Shown here in pieces: positions 43,866-54,158 of a stretch of 64,000 bases of DNA. The stretch lies in the NCBI RefSeq assembly GCF_030230605.1, contig NZ_JASPDO010000002.1:1-64000 (forward strand). The letters run 5' to 3'. The stretch is from Brevibacterium sp. UMB1308A (GTDB lineage Bacteria > Actinomycetota > Actinomycetes > Actinomycetales > Brevibacteriaceae). The translations under genes and the position numbers were made by a program. Within the stretch, counting starts at the first letter, position 1. Every line of letters begins with the position of its first letter. The notes under the pieces were generated by a model, which searched no databases, was not told the origin of the DNA, and saw only the letters and a program-made list of their open reading frames with translations.

Positions 43866-44747
43866 CTACTTTACGACGCGCAGGGAAGCGATCTTGGATT
43901 CTTCGCCAGGCATGACGCGCTTCTTACCGTCACCCAGGGCCGTGGTGACTTCGCGGATTTCTTCGCCCAACTTGATGAACTCGTCAGGCTCCATGGACGC
44001 CTTCTGGTCCGACCCCCACATTTCGTTGTCCAGAGTGATGTGACGCTCGACGGTCACAGCGCCCAGTGCAACGGCAGCGGCGGAGATCGCAGTACCGATT
44101 TCGTGGCCAGAATAACCAACGGGAACACCGTAACGTTCGCGCAGAGCTGGGATTGCCAGCAGGTTCACTTCCTCAGGAGGAAGTGGGTATGTGGACGTTG
44201 CGTGCATGAGCACCAGGTTGTCTTTGCCTATGACCTCAACAGCCTTGTCGATCTGTTCCAGCGTGGACATTCCGGTGGACATGATGACGGGCTTTCCGGT
44301 GTCGCGAACAGCTTCGAGGAGTGGAATATCGGTAATGGAAGCCGAGGCAATCTTGTAGGTCACAGCGTTGAACTTCTCCAAGAAGTTCACCGAATCAATG
44401 TCCCACGGAGATGCGAACCACTGCAGGCCGAGTTCCTTGGCGTATGCGTCGATCTCTGCATACTCAGCGTCTTCAAACTCCACCCGGAACTTGTATTCCA
44501 AGTAGGTCATTTCGCCCCATGGGGTACTACGAGGCTTTGACTTCTGGTCTTCCGGAACAGCAACGTCCGGGTTGCGCTTCTGGAACTTAACAGCCTGAGC
44601 GCCGGCCTTTTTAGCCACATCCATGAGCTGCTTAGCGATCTCTACATCGCCATTGTGGTTTATGCCAATTTCGCCGATCAAGTAAACCGGGTGGCCAGCA
44701 CCAAGCGTGTGTTCGCCGATTGCAACGGGCTTAATTTCAGCGGTCAT
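43866..44747 (-). CDS. neuB: N-acetylneuraminate (or Kdn) synthase NeuB
   Basis: A 293-aa TIM-barrel enzyme that condenses phosphoenolpyruvate with ManNAc or a related sugar into a nonulosonic acid. YLIGEIGINHNGDVEIAKQL, AVKFQKRNPD, WFASPWD, KIASASITDIPLL and GYSGHEIGTAI are NeuB motifs. The usual 340-350-aa NeuB has a C-terminal antifreeze-like (SAF) domain that completes the active site in the dimer; here the protein ends at ESKIASLRVVK without it. It lies 57 bp downstream of neuA on the same strand. Confidence 0.93.
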   Translation of the reverse strand: MTAEIKPVAIGEHTLGAGHPVYLIGEIGINHNGDVEIAKQLMDVAKKAGAQAVKFQKRNPDVAVPEDQKSKPRSTPWGEMTYLEYKFRVEFEDAEYAEIDAYAKELGLQWFASPWDIDSVNFLEKFNAVTYKIASASITDIPLLEAVRDTGKPVIMSTGMSTLEQIDKAVEVIGKDNLVLMHATSTYPLPPEEVNLLAIPALRERYGVPVGYSGHEIGTAISAAAVALGAVTVERHITLDNEMWGSDQKASMEPDEFIKLGEEIREVTTALGDGKKRVMPGEESKIASLRVVK

Positions 44748-44804
44748 TGCAGACTCTCGCTTCCTTTTGTCTTAAGGAACCGTTTGCGGTTCCAGGTACA
44801 ACTG

Positions 44805-45986
44805 TCATTGAGTGGCCTCGGGAATGCTCACCAAGTCGCAGACTTCGCGAACAGCCCCGTGACCGCCGTTCTTCTTCAGGACAAATCTGGCAGCCGCCAA
44901 CACCTTGGGGTGCGCATCCGCTACTGCGATTGGCCACCCCACGGCGCTAAAAGCCTCCAGGTCGTTAATGTCATTTCCTACATAGGCAACACGTTCAGGA
45001 TCCAGACCCTTGTCCGCCATCCATTCCGAGATTACCTGAGCTTTGTTGTCAATTCCCTGTGCCACCTCGACACGCAGTTTTTCTGCGCGCCTAGTGACAA
45101 CGGGGTTGCGTTCTTTAGAAAGAATGAGGAATGGGAACTCAGCTTTGACAAGTCGGCTGACACCCATGCCGTCGCCTCGGTGGACACGCACTGATTCGAC
45201 GCCGTTTTCATCAACATGCACGGCGTCATCGGTGTGTACTCCATCGAAGTCGGTGACCAATGCGTCGATGTCGAGGTGGGTAGTTTCCGTACGCCCCGCA
45301 GCCATGGCACGCAAAAGCGTGAGATCAGACATGGTGTCGATTTCACGTGCATCTTCTGGTGGGACCTCCTCAATTTCAACTCGCCCAAAGAAACGGTGGT
45401 TACGCTCTATGAATCCAGCGGTGCGCATGACATAGAAAGCGCCGGTTTCATTGAAGTGCTTTTGGCGGTCTTGGCGACGTGGACGGTAATCCATGCTGTG
45501 GCCCACAGCGACTGCGTGGTGTGCTTCATCCAAGGTCCACAAGAAACTGTGATCCTCAACGGCCGAGAACACAACATCTGCAACATTGCGCTTAACCCGT
45601 GCGATCGCGTTGTCCATGTTCTGTGGGTTGATAAACGGGGAAGTGCACTGGATGAACACAGTGATGTCGAATTGTGTGCCACGAAGCTTTTCCAGCTGCT
45701 CGAGCGTGTAAATGAGTGCTGACTCACTGGTCGCGGTGTCGCCCGAAATTGCGTCGGGGCGCCTGACTACAGTGGCGCCATGCCGTTCAGCTTCCGCGGC
45801 AATCCCGTCGTGATCAGTCGACACTACGACCAAATCGATCCCGTGGGTTGCCTGAGCAGACTCAATCGCACGCGCGAGCAAAGACTTGCCAGCAATCTTC
45901 TGCAGGTTCTTCAGTGGTACGCCTTTTGAACCACCGCGGGCGGGAATGATCGCAACGGTGCTCGGCGTTGTCTGTTGAGTAGTCAC
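44805..45986 (-). CDS. neuA: CMP-nonulosonate synthetase fused to HAD phosphatase
   Basis: A 393-aa two-domain protein. Residues 1-225 are a NeuA-type cytidylyltransferase: VAIIPARGGSKGVPLKNL, FIQCTSPFI, TGAFYVM. From about residue 243 an HAD (KdsC-like) domain has the nucleophile in VTDFDGVHTDD, LSKERNPVVTRRAEKL and YVGNDINDLEAF. Animal CMP-sialate synthetases share this layout. The phosphatase domain may dephosphorylate a nonulosonate-9-phosphate. No UDP-GlcNAc 2-epimerase (neuC) is in the cluster, so precursor supply must lie elsewhere or use mannose (Kdn). Confidence 0.92.
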   Translation of the reverse strand: MTTQQTTPSTVAIIPARGGSKGVPLKNLQKIAGKSLLARAIESAQATHGIDLVVVSTDHDGIAAEAERHGATVVRRPDAISGDTATSESALIYTLEQLEKLRGTQFDITVFIQCTSPFINPQNMDNAIARVKRNVADVVFSAVEDHSFLWTLDEAHHAVAVGHSMDYRPRRQDRQKHFNETGAFYVMRTAGFIERNHRFFGRVEIEEVPPEDAREIDTMSDLTLLRAMAAGRTETTHLDIDALVTDFDGVHTDDAVHVDENGVESVRVHRGDGMGVSRLVKAEFPFLILSKERNPVVTRRAEKLRVEVAQGIDNKAQVISEWMADKGLDPERVAYVGNDINDLEAFSAVGWPIAVADAHPKVLAAARFVLKKNGGHGAVREVCDLVSIPEATQ

Positions 45987-46075
45987 AGGCCTCCATTATG
46001 CGCAGAGTTTCCTTCACCATACAAGACCAAACACACGCTTCAGTACTGTGACATGGCGTTTTTACTCACACGTCA

Positions 46076-47623
46076 TTAAATCCACGACGGGTTAAACATG
46101 TGCTGTCGCCAGCTGTCATACGGCACAGTAGTGCCCGTGTATAGAGGCCAGAAGTAGGCGAAAAGTAGCACTGCAACTGCGAGGAACACTCCCACAGCCA
46201 CGCGCCGGGCGCGCAAGGATCCAGTGGGGCGACCTCGGCCCCACACAAGGCCCAAGCAGTAGGTCACTGCAAGAACAACGAACGGAACCATGACGATTGT
46301 GTAGAAGGTAAAAATAGTGCGGTCCTGATACGTAAACCAGGGGCCCCACGTGGCAAGCATGCCCGCTGCAATGCCTCCTGCACGCCAGTCTTGCCGTACT
46401 AGCCACGCAAGAATCACGATCACTAACGCGACCGCGGCAACTCCCCACAAGGCAGGGTTGCCCACCGAGGTGATGGCTGCCGAGCACTTGTCCCAAACGC
46501 AACCGTTCTGACCGGGTTCGGGGGAGCGGTAATAGAAACTGGTGGGTCGCCACTGCACAATCCAGCCCCACGGGTTTGACGCATAGGGGTGTTCGGAACT
46601 CAAACCCACGTGAAACTTGTACGCCGAATGGTGGTAGTGCGCCAGAGACGGAATCCAGTCGGGGAGCCAGCTCCACCAGCCTTGATGCTCTTTAGCCCAG
46701 TGCCTGTCATAACCATTGCTGGTAAAAATCCAACCTGACCAGCACAGGACATACGCGATGAAAGCAACGGGAACGAGCGACATAAAAGCGGGAACGGAAT
46801 CGCGTACCAGCATGCCGCGCACTGGATACTTCACCCGCGCCAGGTAACGGTTTCTTACGTCCCACACAACGATCATGATGCCGAACACGGCTAGCGCATA
46901 GAGTCCAGACCACTTCACGCCCATCGCGCATCCCAGCGCCACGCCTGCAGCCAAACGCCACGGGCGCCACCCCAAGTGCGGGCCGAAAGTCGAAAGGTCC
47001 GCGGATTCCTTTTGCGAACTGCCGGTGGTGAGTTCCACCATGCGGGAACGGGCGTAGTCACGGTCGATCACTAGAAGCCAGAACGCAACGAGTACGAAGA
47101 ACATCAGGAAGAGATCCAGCAACGCGGTGCGTGAGTGAACGAAATGCTCACCGTCGGTCATGAGGAGAAGTCCCGCAATGAAGCCCATCCACACGGAACC
47201 AAACAAACGAATTGCTAAGCGCACAATGATGAAGACGGTCAATGCTCCAACTATGGCTGCTGAAAACCGCCATCCGAACGACGAATCCTGGCCAAAAATC
47301 ATTTGGCCCACGGACAACATCCACTTGCCTAAAGGTGGGTGAACAACGTATCCGGGATCGTCCAGCGGCATAGGATTGCCTGCGACAAAATCGGGGTTAG
47401 GTTCTTCCGGCCACGCGCGCTCCGTACCGTACTTCCACAGTGAGTAGGCGTCTTTGACATAGTAAGTTTCGTCAAAAATCAGTTCTTTGGGGTGGCCCAG
47501 ACCAATTATGCGCAAGATTGCCGCGATGACAGCCAACCCCGCGGCGACCGCCCAGCCAATAGGGTTGCGGAGCGCGTCATGCGAAAGCACGTGTTTAGTA
47601 GGAATTCGCTTAGAAGAAACCAC
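46076..47623 (-). CDS. pmt: Protein O-mannosyltransferase (Pmt)
   Basis: A 515-aa polytopic GT39 enzyme transferring mannose from polyprenyl-phosphate to secreted proteins. FDETYYVKDAYSLW gives the catalytic D51-E52 in the first loop; VHPPLGKWMLSVG and MTDGEHFVHSRTALLDLFL are family signatures, and about ten helices follow. It is divergent from a DUF4190 gene, with rsmI beyond it; the pmt-rsmI divergence is standard in actinobacteria. The abundant secreted repeat proteins at 54-63 kb are possible substrates (inference). Confidence 0.94.
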   Translation of the reverse strand: MVSSKRIPTKHVLSHDALRNPIGWAVAAGLAVIAAILRIIGLGHPKELIFDETYYVKDAYSLWKYGTERAWPEEPNPDFVAGNPMPLDDPGYVVHPPLGKWMLSVGQMIFGQDSSFGWRFSAAIVGALTVFIIVRLAIRLFGSVWMGFIAGLLLMTDGEHFVHSRTALLDLFLMFFVLVAFWLLVIDRDYARSRMVELTTGSSQKESADLSTFGPHLGWRPWRLAAGVALGCAMGVKWSGLYALAVFGIMIVVWDVRNRYLARVKYPVRGMLVRDSVPAFMSLVPVAFIAYVLCWSGWIFTSNGYDRHWAKEHQGWWSWLPDWIPSLAHYHHSAYKFHVGLSSEHPYASNPWGWIVQWRPTSFYYRSPEPGQNGCVWDKCSAAITSVGNPALWGVAAVALVIVILAWLVRQDWRAGGIAAGMLATWGPWFTYQDRTIFTFYTIVMVPFVVLAVTYCLGLVWGRGRPTGSLRARRVAVGVFLAVAVLLFAYFWPLYTGTTVPYDSWRQHMFNPSWI

Positions 47624-47685
47624 GCGCCTAGTTTACGCATGTGACTTCCACTAGTCTTGGGTTTAGGAGTCTTAGGAAGGAAGTC

Positions 47686-48345
47686 ATGTCGTCGAACACT
47701 CCCAGTTCACACGAGGGATCGAGTCGCCCGTATAACGACCTCCCCTCGTACGGTTCAGGCCCGTCGTCAAGTAGTCAGGGTCCTGCCAGTTTTAAACCTG
47801 GGGCTTCGCACGGTTCGGGAGGATCCGCGTACGGGTCGGCAACTCCAGGGGTGGAGTCTTCCGGATCTGCTGCATACGGTTCTGCTTCCTACGGTTCGTC
47901 GCCCAGCGACTACGGGAATAGCCAAAGCGGAACTTACGGTGGTGGCGACTACTCCTCAGGTAACTATGGAGCGCCTGCAAGTGAACCGGCTAACCCAACT
48001 CCGGCATACAATCCTGCACCAACATATGACTCACAGTCTTCCCCGTACGGAGCGCCCTATGGGGCTCCCGGGTATCCCGTACGTCGCGGAACAAATGGCT
48101 TAGCTATTGCATCTCTGATTACAGGGATCGTGAGCTTGATGGCCACCTGGCCTTTCGGGTTGGTTGGTATTGCTCCTGTCATCATGGGTCACATTGCAGT
48201 CAAGCAATGCAAAGAGCGTGGGCAAGAAGGAAAAGGGCTGGCAATTGGTGGGCTCGTCACCGGGTACATTGCGATCGGTGGCTTTATTTTGATCGTCCTT
48301 TTCTTCGTTCTGGTGTTCGGTTTAGCCGGGTTTGCATCCAGCTGA
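47686..48345 (+). CDS. DUF4190 membrane protein with GSY-rich N-terminus
   Basis: A 219-aa protein. The first 140 residues are G/S/Y/P-rich and disordered (YGSGPSSSSQGPASFK). The C-terminus has the DUF4190 domain: GLAIASLITGIVSLMATWPF, then IAVKQCKERGQEGKGLAIGG and a final helix. ATG 47686 has AGGAAGGAAG upstream. DUF4190 proteins are small membrane proteins of unknown role; an unrelated domain plus this tail also marks the DUF805 proteins here. Confidence 0.85.
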   Translation: MSSNTPSSHEGSSRPYNDLPSYGSGPSSSSQGPASFKPGASHGSGGSAYGSATPGVESSGSAAYGSASYGSSPSDYGNSQSGTYGGGDYSSGNYGAPASEPANPTPAYNPAPTYDSQSSPYGAPYGAPGYPVRRGTNGLAIASLITGIVSLMATWPFGLVGIAPVIMGHIAVKQCKERGQEGKGLAIGGLVTGYIAIGGFILIVLFFVLVFGLAGFASS

Positions 48346-48407
48346 AGCTTGAGAAGCAGAAGACTACGAGTGACGGAATATCTGACCTGCTACCCGCAGA
48401 CGCGCAC

Positions 48408-49247
48408 ATGACTGGCCCGGCTCTGGTGCTCGTGGGTACTCCGATCGGAAACCTCGACGACGCGAGTCCCCGAATGCGGGCAGAGATCGAAGCTGCCGAC
48501 GTCATCGCGGCTGAAGACACACGTCGCTTTATGGGCCTGGCTACCCGCTTAGGGATTACGTACTCAGGTACTCTGATCAGCCTTTTTGACCACAATGAAC
48601 GTTCTAAGGCCAGCGAAATCGCTCAGCAGATTGAGAACGGCGCCAGGGTTGTGCTGCTCACCGATGCAGGAATGCCAGCAGTGTCAGACCCCGGCTACCG
48701 CGTGGTCAAAGAGGTCGTGGCGCGAGATTTACCCGTGACGGCAGTTCCGGGCCCGTCGGCAGTGTTTACCGCTATCGCCTTGTCCGGTCTACCGTCTGAC
48801 CGCTTCACGTTCGAAGGTTTCGTGCCGCGCAAAGCCGGGGAGCGTGGGCGCTTGCTGGCAGACCTTGCCAGCGAACGGCGCACCATGGTCTTCTTCGAAA
48901 GCCCACACCGGATTCATACAACCCTGTCTGACTTTGTCACCCACTTTGGGGCAGACCGGCCTATGACGCTGAGCCGGGAACTCACCAAAATCTACGAAGA
49001 AACCCTGCGGGGGACAACCCAGAGCATCCATGAGCAAGTAGTCGCCCGGGGCGGTCTGAAAGGTGAGCTCACGTTGGTGGTGGCAGGTGCGCCCGAGGTG
49101 AGTGACACCTCGGCGGCGGACCTCACAGAAGACGTTGCCCAGTTAGTGGAATCTGGGATGCGAGCCAAAGACGCGGCCGCCCACATTGCGAAGATCCACG
49201 GACTGAAATCCCGCGACGTGTACGAGGAATACATCCACACAAAGTGA
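48408..49247 (+). CDS. rsmI: 16S rRNA C1402 2'-O-methyltransferase RsmI
   Basis: A 279-aa SAM-dependent tetrapyrrole-methylase-fold enzyme. LVLVGTPIGNLDDASPR, AAEDTRRF, LFDHNERSKA, LLTDAGMPAVSDPGYRVV and VPGPSAVFTAIALSGLPSDR are all present. ATG 48408 aligns with family starts. Its coding sequence carries an inverted CCGAGGTG pair at 49093-49113. Confidence 0.95.
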   Translation: MTGPALVLVGTPIGNLDDASPRMRAEIEAADVIAAEDTRRFMGLATRLGITYSGTLISLFDHNERSKASEIAQQIENGARVVLLTDAGMPAVSDPGYRVVKEVVARDLPVTAVPGPSAVFTAIALSGLPSDRFTFEGFVPRKAGERGRLLADLASERRTMVFFESPHRIHTTLSDFVTHFGADRPMTLSRELTKIYEETLRGTTQSIHEQVVARGGLKGELTLVVAGAPEVSDTSAADLTEDVAQLVESGMRAKDAAAHIAKIHGLKSRDVYEEYIHTK

Positions 49248-49265
49248 GTGCTTAGACTAGAGGCC

Positions 49266-50849
49266 ATGACGTTTTACATGACCACCGCAATTGCATATCC
49301 CAACGGTGCCCCACACATCGGGCACGCGTACGAATACATCGCATCTGACACGATTGCGCGTTTCAAGCGTTTGACTGGTGAAGACGTATTTATGCTGACC
49401 GGTACAGACGAGCATGGGCTGAAAATGCAACAGTCGGCTCAGAAGGCTGGAATTACGCCGCGGGAACTTGCAGACAAGAATGCGGCAGGCTTCCGCGCGT
49501 TGCACGATGCGCTGGGATCGTCATACGACAGGTTCATCCGCACGACTGACCCCGATCACTACACAGCCAGCCAAGAGCTGTGGAAGAAAATGGACGAGGC
49601 TGGGGACATTTACCTCGACACCTACGCCGGCTGGTACTCGGTGCGCGATGAGGCCTACTACGCAGAAGACGAAACTGAAGTGCGGGAAGACGGTGAACGT
49701 TACGCGATTGCTACCGGCACCCCCGTGGAATGGACAGAAGAAGAGTCGTACTTCTTCAAGCTTTCGGCATACGAAGACCGGTTGCTGGAATGGCTTGACT
49801 CCGTCGATGACACAGGCAGGCACCCAGTTGGCCCCGATGTACGACGTAACGAAGTCGTGTCATTCATCAAGGGTGGCCTGAAAGACCTGTCGATTTCACG
49901 CACCACATTCGACTGGGGTGTGCCAGTGCCCGGTAACGACAAGCACGTGATGTACGTGTGGGTCGACGCTTTGACCAACTACCTCACCGGTGCGGGGTAC
50001 CCCAATGTGGACTCGGAAGAGTTCCAGCAGCGTTGGCCCGCTGAACTGCACGTTGTAGGTAAGGACATTCTGCGCTTCCACGCCGTGTACTGGCCAGCCT
50101 TCTTGATGAGCGCTGGACTGGAACTGCCCAAGCGGGTACACGCCCACGGGTTCTTGTTCAATAAGGGCGAAAAGATGTCCAAGTCGGTGGGCAACGTGGT
50201 TGACCCGTACGACCTCGTCGACGCTTTTGGTCTGGACACGCTCCGTTACTTCCTACTGCGAGAGATTTCGTACGGTCAAGACGGTTCATACTCGGCCGAG
50301 TCGATCATTGGACGCAAGAACGCAGACCTGGCTAATGAGTACGGCAACTTGGTTCAGCGTTCCACCTCCATGGTTGCCAAGAACCTGAGTGGAGTAGTGC
50401 CCGAGGTGGCTGAGGCTGATCTGACTGACGCCGACCGTGCTCTGCTCGAACGCACTGACGGACTGCTGGAACGTGTTACCGCTTTTGTGGACGTGCAAGA
50501 ACTGCACCGTTATGTGGAAGCGTTGTGGCGAGTGCTAGAGGAAACGAACCGGTACTTCTCTGCCCAAGAACCGTGGAAGCTTAAGAAAACCGACCCGGAC
50601 CGCATGGGTGTCGTTCTTTACGTCACGCTCGAAGTTCTGCGCCGAGTGTCGATTCTGGCTCAACCAGTCATGCCAGAATCCACAGGCAAGGTCCTCACCC
50701 AGCTGGGAGTTGCCGAGGACGCGCGGACCTTTAACGACCTCGGCCAATGGTTGCCAGCCGGAACGGAACTGCCCGCGCCGGCCCCCGTATTCCCGCGGTA
50801 CGAAGCCCCGAACGAAGGTGACGCCGGGACTGCAGGAGGCGCCAAATAA
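49266..50849 (+). CDS. metG: Methionyl-tRNA synthetase
   Basis: A 527-aa class I synthetase charging tRNA-Met. [20 protein letters not shown] contains the HIGH-type motif, [13 protein letters not shown] the substrate pocket, and [20 protein letters not shown] the KMSKS loop. An anticodon-binding helical domain follows. There is no C-terminal EMAP/tRNA-binding extension. It shares its stop with the tatD start (TAATG). Confidence 0.96.
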   Translation: MTFYMTTAIAYPNGAPHIGHAYEYIASDTIARFKRLTGEDVFMLTGTDEHGLKMQQSAQKAGITPRELADKNAAGFRALHDALGSSYDRFIRTTDPDHYTASQELWKKMDEAGDIYLDTYAGWYSVRDEAYYAEDETEVREDGERYAIATGTPVEWTEEESYFFKLSAYEDRLLEWLDSVDDTGRHPVGPDVRRNEVVSFIKGGLKDLSISRTTFDWGVPVPGNDKHVMYVWVDALTNYLTGAGYPNVDSEEFQQRWPAELHVVGKDILRFHAVYWPAFLMSAGLELPKRVHAHGFLFNKGEKMSKSVGNVVDPYDLVDAFGLDTLRYFLLREISYGQDGSYSAESIIGRKNADLANEYGNLVQRSTSMVAKNLSGVVPEVAEADLTDADRALLERTDGLLERVTAFVDVQELHRYVEALWRVLEETNRYFSAQEPWKLKKTDPDRMGVVLYVTLEVLRRVSILAQPVMPESTGKVLTQLGVAEDARTFNDLGQWLPAGTELPAPAPVFPRYEAPNEGDAGTAGGAK

Positions 50850-51787
50850 TGGCATCTCGCGCTGCCGGCGAATACCCACCGGTGCCTGAACCACTCGCGG
50901 TTCCGGCCGTGGACACGCACACGCACCTGGACATGTGTACGGGCGCTCGCGGTCCTATCAAGTCCGGTGAACCTGCCCCGGAGGTCGAACCCGAAGAGGA
51001 CGAAACGTTCCCGCCCCTGGACTTCTTCTATGACACGGCCATGGCCACGGGTGTGAGCCGAATCGTACAAATCGGGTGCGAAATGGGTGCTGCTCGGTGG
51101 ACGACTCGTGTAGTGGAGGAGCAGGCTCAGGCTGGCCGCGACTGGATGCTGGGCGGAGTGGCGATCCACCCCAATGAGGCGCCCAGACTTGCGCGGGCCG
51201 GCATCTTAGAAGAGTCACTGGACGAGATCGAAGAGTTGGTCACTTCCCATGCGCGCATGCGCGTGGTGGGGGAGACCGGGCTTGATTTCTTCCGCACCGA
51301 CGCTGATTCCGCGCGCGATATGAAGGCGCAGGAAGAGTCGTTCAGGGCTCATATTGAGATCGCGCAGAGGAACGGACTGACGCTCCAGATCCACGACCGT
51401 GAAGCGCACGCGGATGTATTCCGGGTTCTGCGTGACACAGGTGTTCCCGACCGCACCATTTTGCACTGCTTTTCCGGTGACGCCGAGATGGCTAGGGAAG
51501 CGGGCAAATTGGGGATCTTCTGCTCCTTCGCTGGCAACGTCACCTTCAAGAATGCTCACGGGTTGAGGGAAGCCGCCGAGGTGGTCCCACCTGACCTGCT
51601 CCTAACAGAAACTGACGCACCATTTTTGACCCCGCACCCTCACCGTGGAAAGCCCGGCGGGCCATACATGGTTGCGCACGTGGTGCGGACTCTTGCCCAG
51701 GTGCGCGGAGTTAGCGAAGAAGAACTGGCCGAGCGCGTCACCGCGAACGCTGTGCGTGCGGTTGGGTCGTGGGAGTTGACGCTCTGA
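50849..51787 (+). CDS. tatD: TatD-family metal-dependent hydrolase
   Basis: A 312-aa TIM-barrel DNase-like hydrolase. Metal ligands lie in VDTHTHLDM (HxH), GETGLDF, IHDREAHADVF, HCFSGDAEMA and TETDAPFLTPHPHRGK. An acidic 30-residue insert (about residues 35-65, EVEPEEDETFPP) after the first motif is longer than in most homologues. The A of the metG stop is its start. Suggested roles of this family include DNA repair or tRNA turnover. Confidence 0.93.
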   Translation: MASRAAGEYPPVPEPLAVPAVDTHTHLDMCTGARGPIKSGEPAPEVEPEEDETFPPLDFFYDTAMATGVSRIVQIGCEMGAARWTTRVVEEQAQAGRDWMLGGVAIHPNEAPRLARAGILEESLDEIEELVTSHARMRVVGETGLDFFRTDADSARDMKAQEESFRAHIEIAQRNGLTLQIHDREAHADVFRVLRDTGVPDRTILHCFSGDAEMAREAGKLGIFCSFAGNVTFKNAHGLREAAEVVPPDLLLTETDAPFLTPHPHRGKPGGPYMVAHVVRTLAQVRGVSEEELAERVTANAVRAVGSWELTL

Positions 51788-51817
51788 GCTGAAAATTCGC
51801 TTAAGGCTTGTGAAAAA

Positions 51818-51844
51818 TTGGCACTCGAGTTGAAAGAGTGCCAA
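51818..51844. promoter_or_regulatory. CIRCE operator 1 (HrcA site)
   Basis: TTGGCACTC-N9-GAGTGCCAA, a perfect 9-bp inverted repeat and a variant of the CIRCE consensus TTAGCACTC-N9-GAGTGCTAA. It overlaps the predicted groES promoter, so HrcA binding would block RNA polymerase. Confidence 0.9.
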
Positions 51845-51858
51845 CTGCGGAATAGAGT
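51830..51858 (+). promoter_or_regulatory. Predicted groES-groEL promoter
   Basis: TTGAAA (51830-51835) and TAGAGT (51853-51858) are separated by 17 bp and lie between and across the two CIRCE elements. Confidence 0.5.
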
Positions 51859-51863
51859 TTCAA

Positions 51864-51890
51864 TTAGCACTTGGGCAATGCGAGTGCTAA
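51864..51890. promoter_or_regulatory. CIRCE operator 2 (HrcA site)
   Basis: TTAGCACTT-N9-GAGTGCTAA, one mismatch from the CIRCE consensus, 19 bp after CIRCE 1. Its place in the 5' untranslated region agrees with double CIRCE control of groESL in actinobacteria. Confidence 0.93.
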
Positions 51891-52056
51891 CCGCACGGTG
51901 AGGTGAGTGTCGCACTCGGCGGCACCTAGAGACACCGGCAACCTGCACTAAAGCTTGATGCTGATTCGGCACCCGCGACGACGAACAACACTAAGCGAGC
52001 TTGCCCAGAGAGCACACAAAACACATCTCGACACAGACTCAAAAGGAGACTGTCAC

Positions 52057-52350
52057 ATGTCGGTAGCTATTAAGCCACTCGAAGACCGCATCGTAATCCG
52101 TCAGCTCGAAGCAGAACAGACCACTGCTTCCGGCCTGGTTATCCCAGACACCGCTAAGGAAAAGCCACAGGAAGGCGAAGTTGTTGCAGTTGGCCCCGGC
52201 CGCGTAGCAGACAACGGAAACCGTGTACCTGTTGACGTCAACGTTGGCGACAAGGTCATCTACTCCAAGTACGGTGGAACCGAAGTGAAGTACCAGGGCA
52301 CGGAATACCTGGTGCTGTCGGCTCGCGACGTTCTCGCAGTAATCGGCTAA
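52057..52350 (+). CDS. groES: Co-chaperonin GroES
   Basis: A 97-aa GroEL lid. [20 protein letters not shown] begins the fold, then [15 protein letters not shown] (mobile loop) and [22 protein letters not shown] 52057 has AAAAGGAGA upstream. The leader from the CIRCE region is about 160 nt long and contains no other gene. Confidence 0.97.
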   Translation: MSVAIKPLEDRIVIRQLEAEQTTASGLVIPDTAKEKPQEGEVVAVGPGRVADNGNRVPVDVNVGDKVIYSKYGGTEVKYQGTEYLVLSARDVLAVIG

Positions 52351-52389
52351 TCACACCTTCACGCACTCACACTCATTAGAAGGAAGTGA

Positions 52390-53991
<1,602 letters not shown>

Positions 53992-54006
53992 ACGTCGCCT
54001 CTGAAG

Positions 54007-54045
54007 AATCGGGCCGCAAGCATCACGCTTGCGGCCCGATTTTTG
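54007..54045 (+). terminator. Rho-independent terminator of groESL
   Basis: A perfect 15-bp GC-rich stem (54007-54021 with 54027-54041) with a 5-nt loop, followed by a T-run. Confidence 0.92.
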
Positions 54046-54158
54046 TATGCCGTCACGCGCCTCACGCATGCACGTATATTTACATAAAGCTATGACACTA
54101 TAACGTTTCGTTTTTACTGTTTGGGAGGAAAAGACAATAGAGATAGAAAGTCGAAACT

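Noticed and set aside
53992..54158. Zur or DtxR box before the anchored-repeat operon
   Set aside because: The gap is AT-rich after the groEL terminator, but no palindrome matching either consensus is visible.
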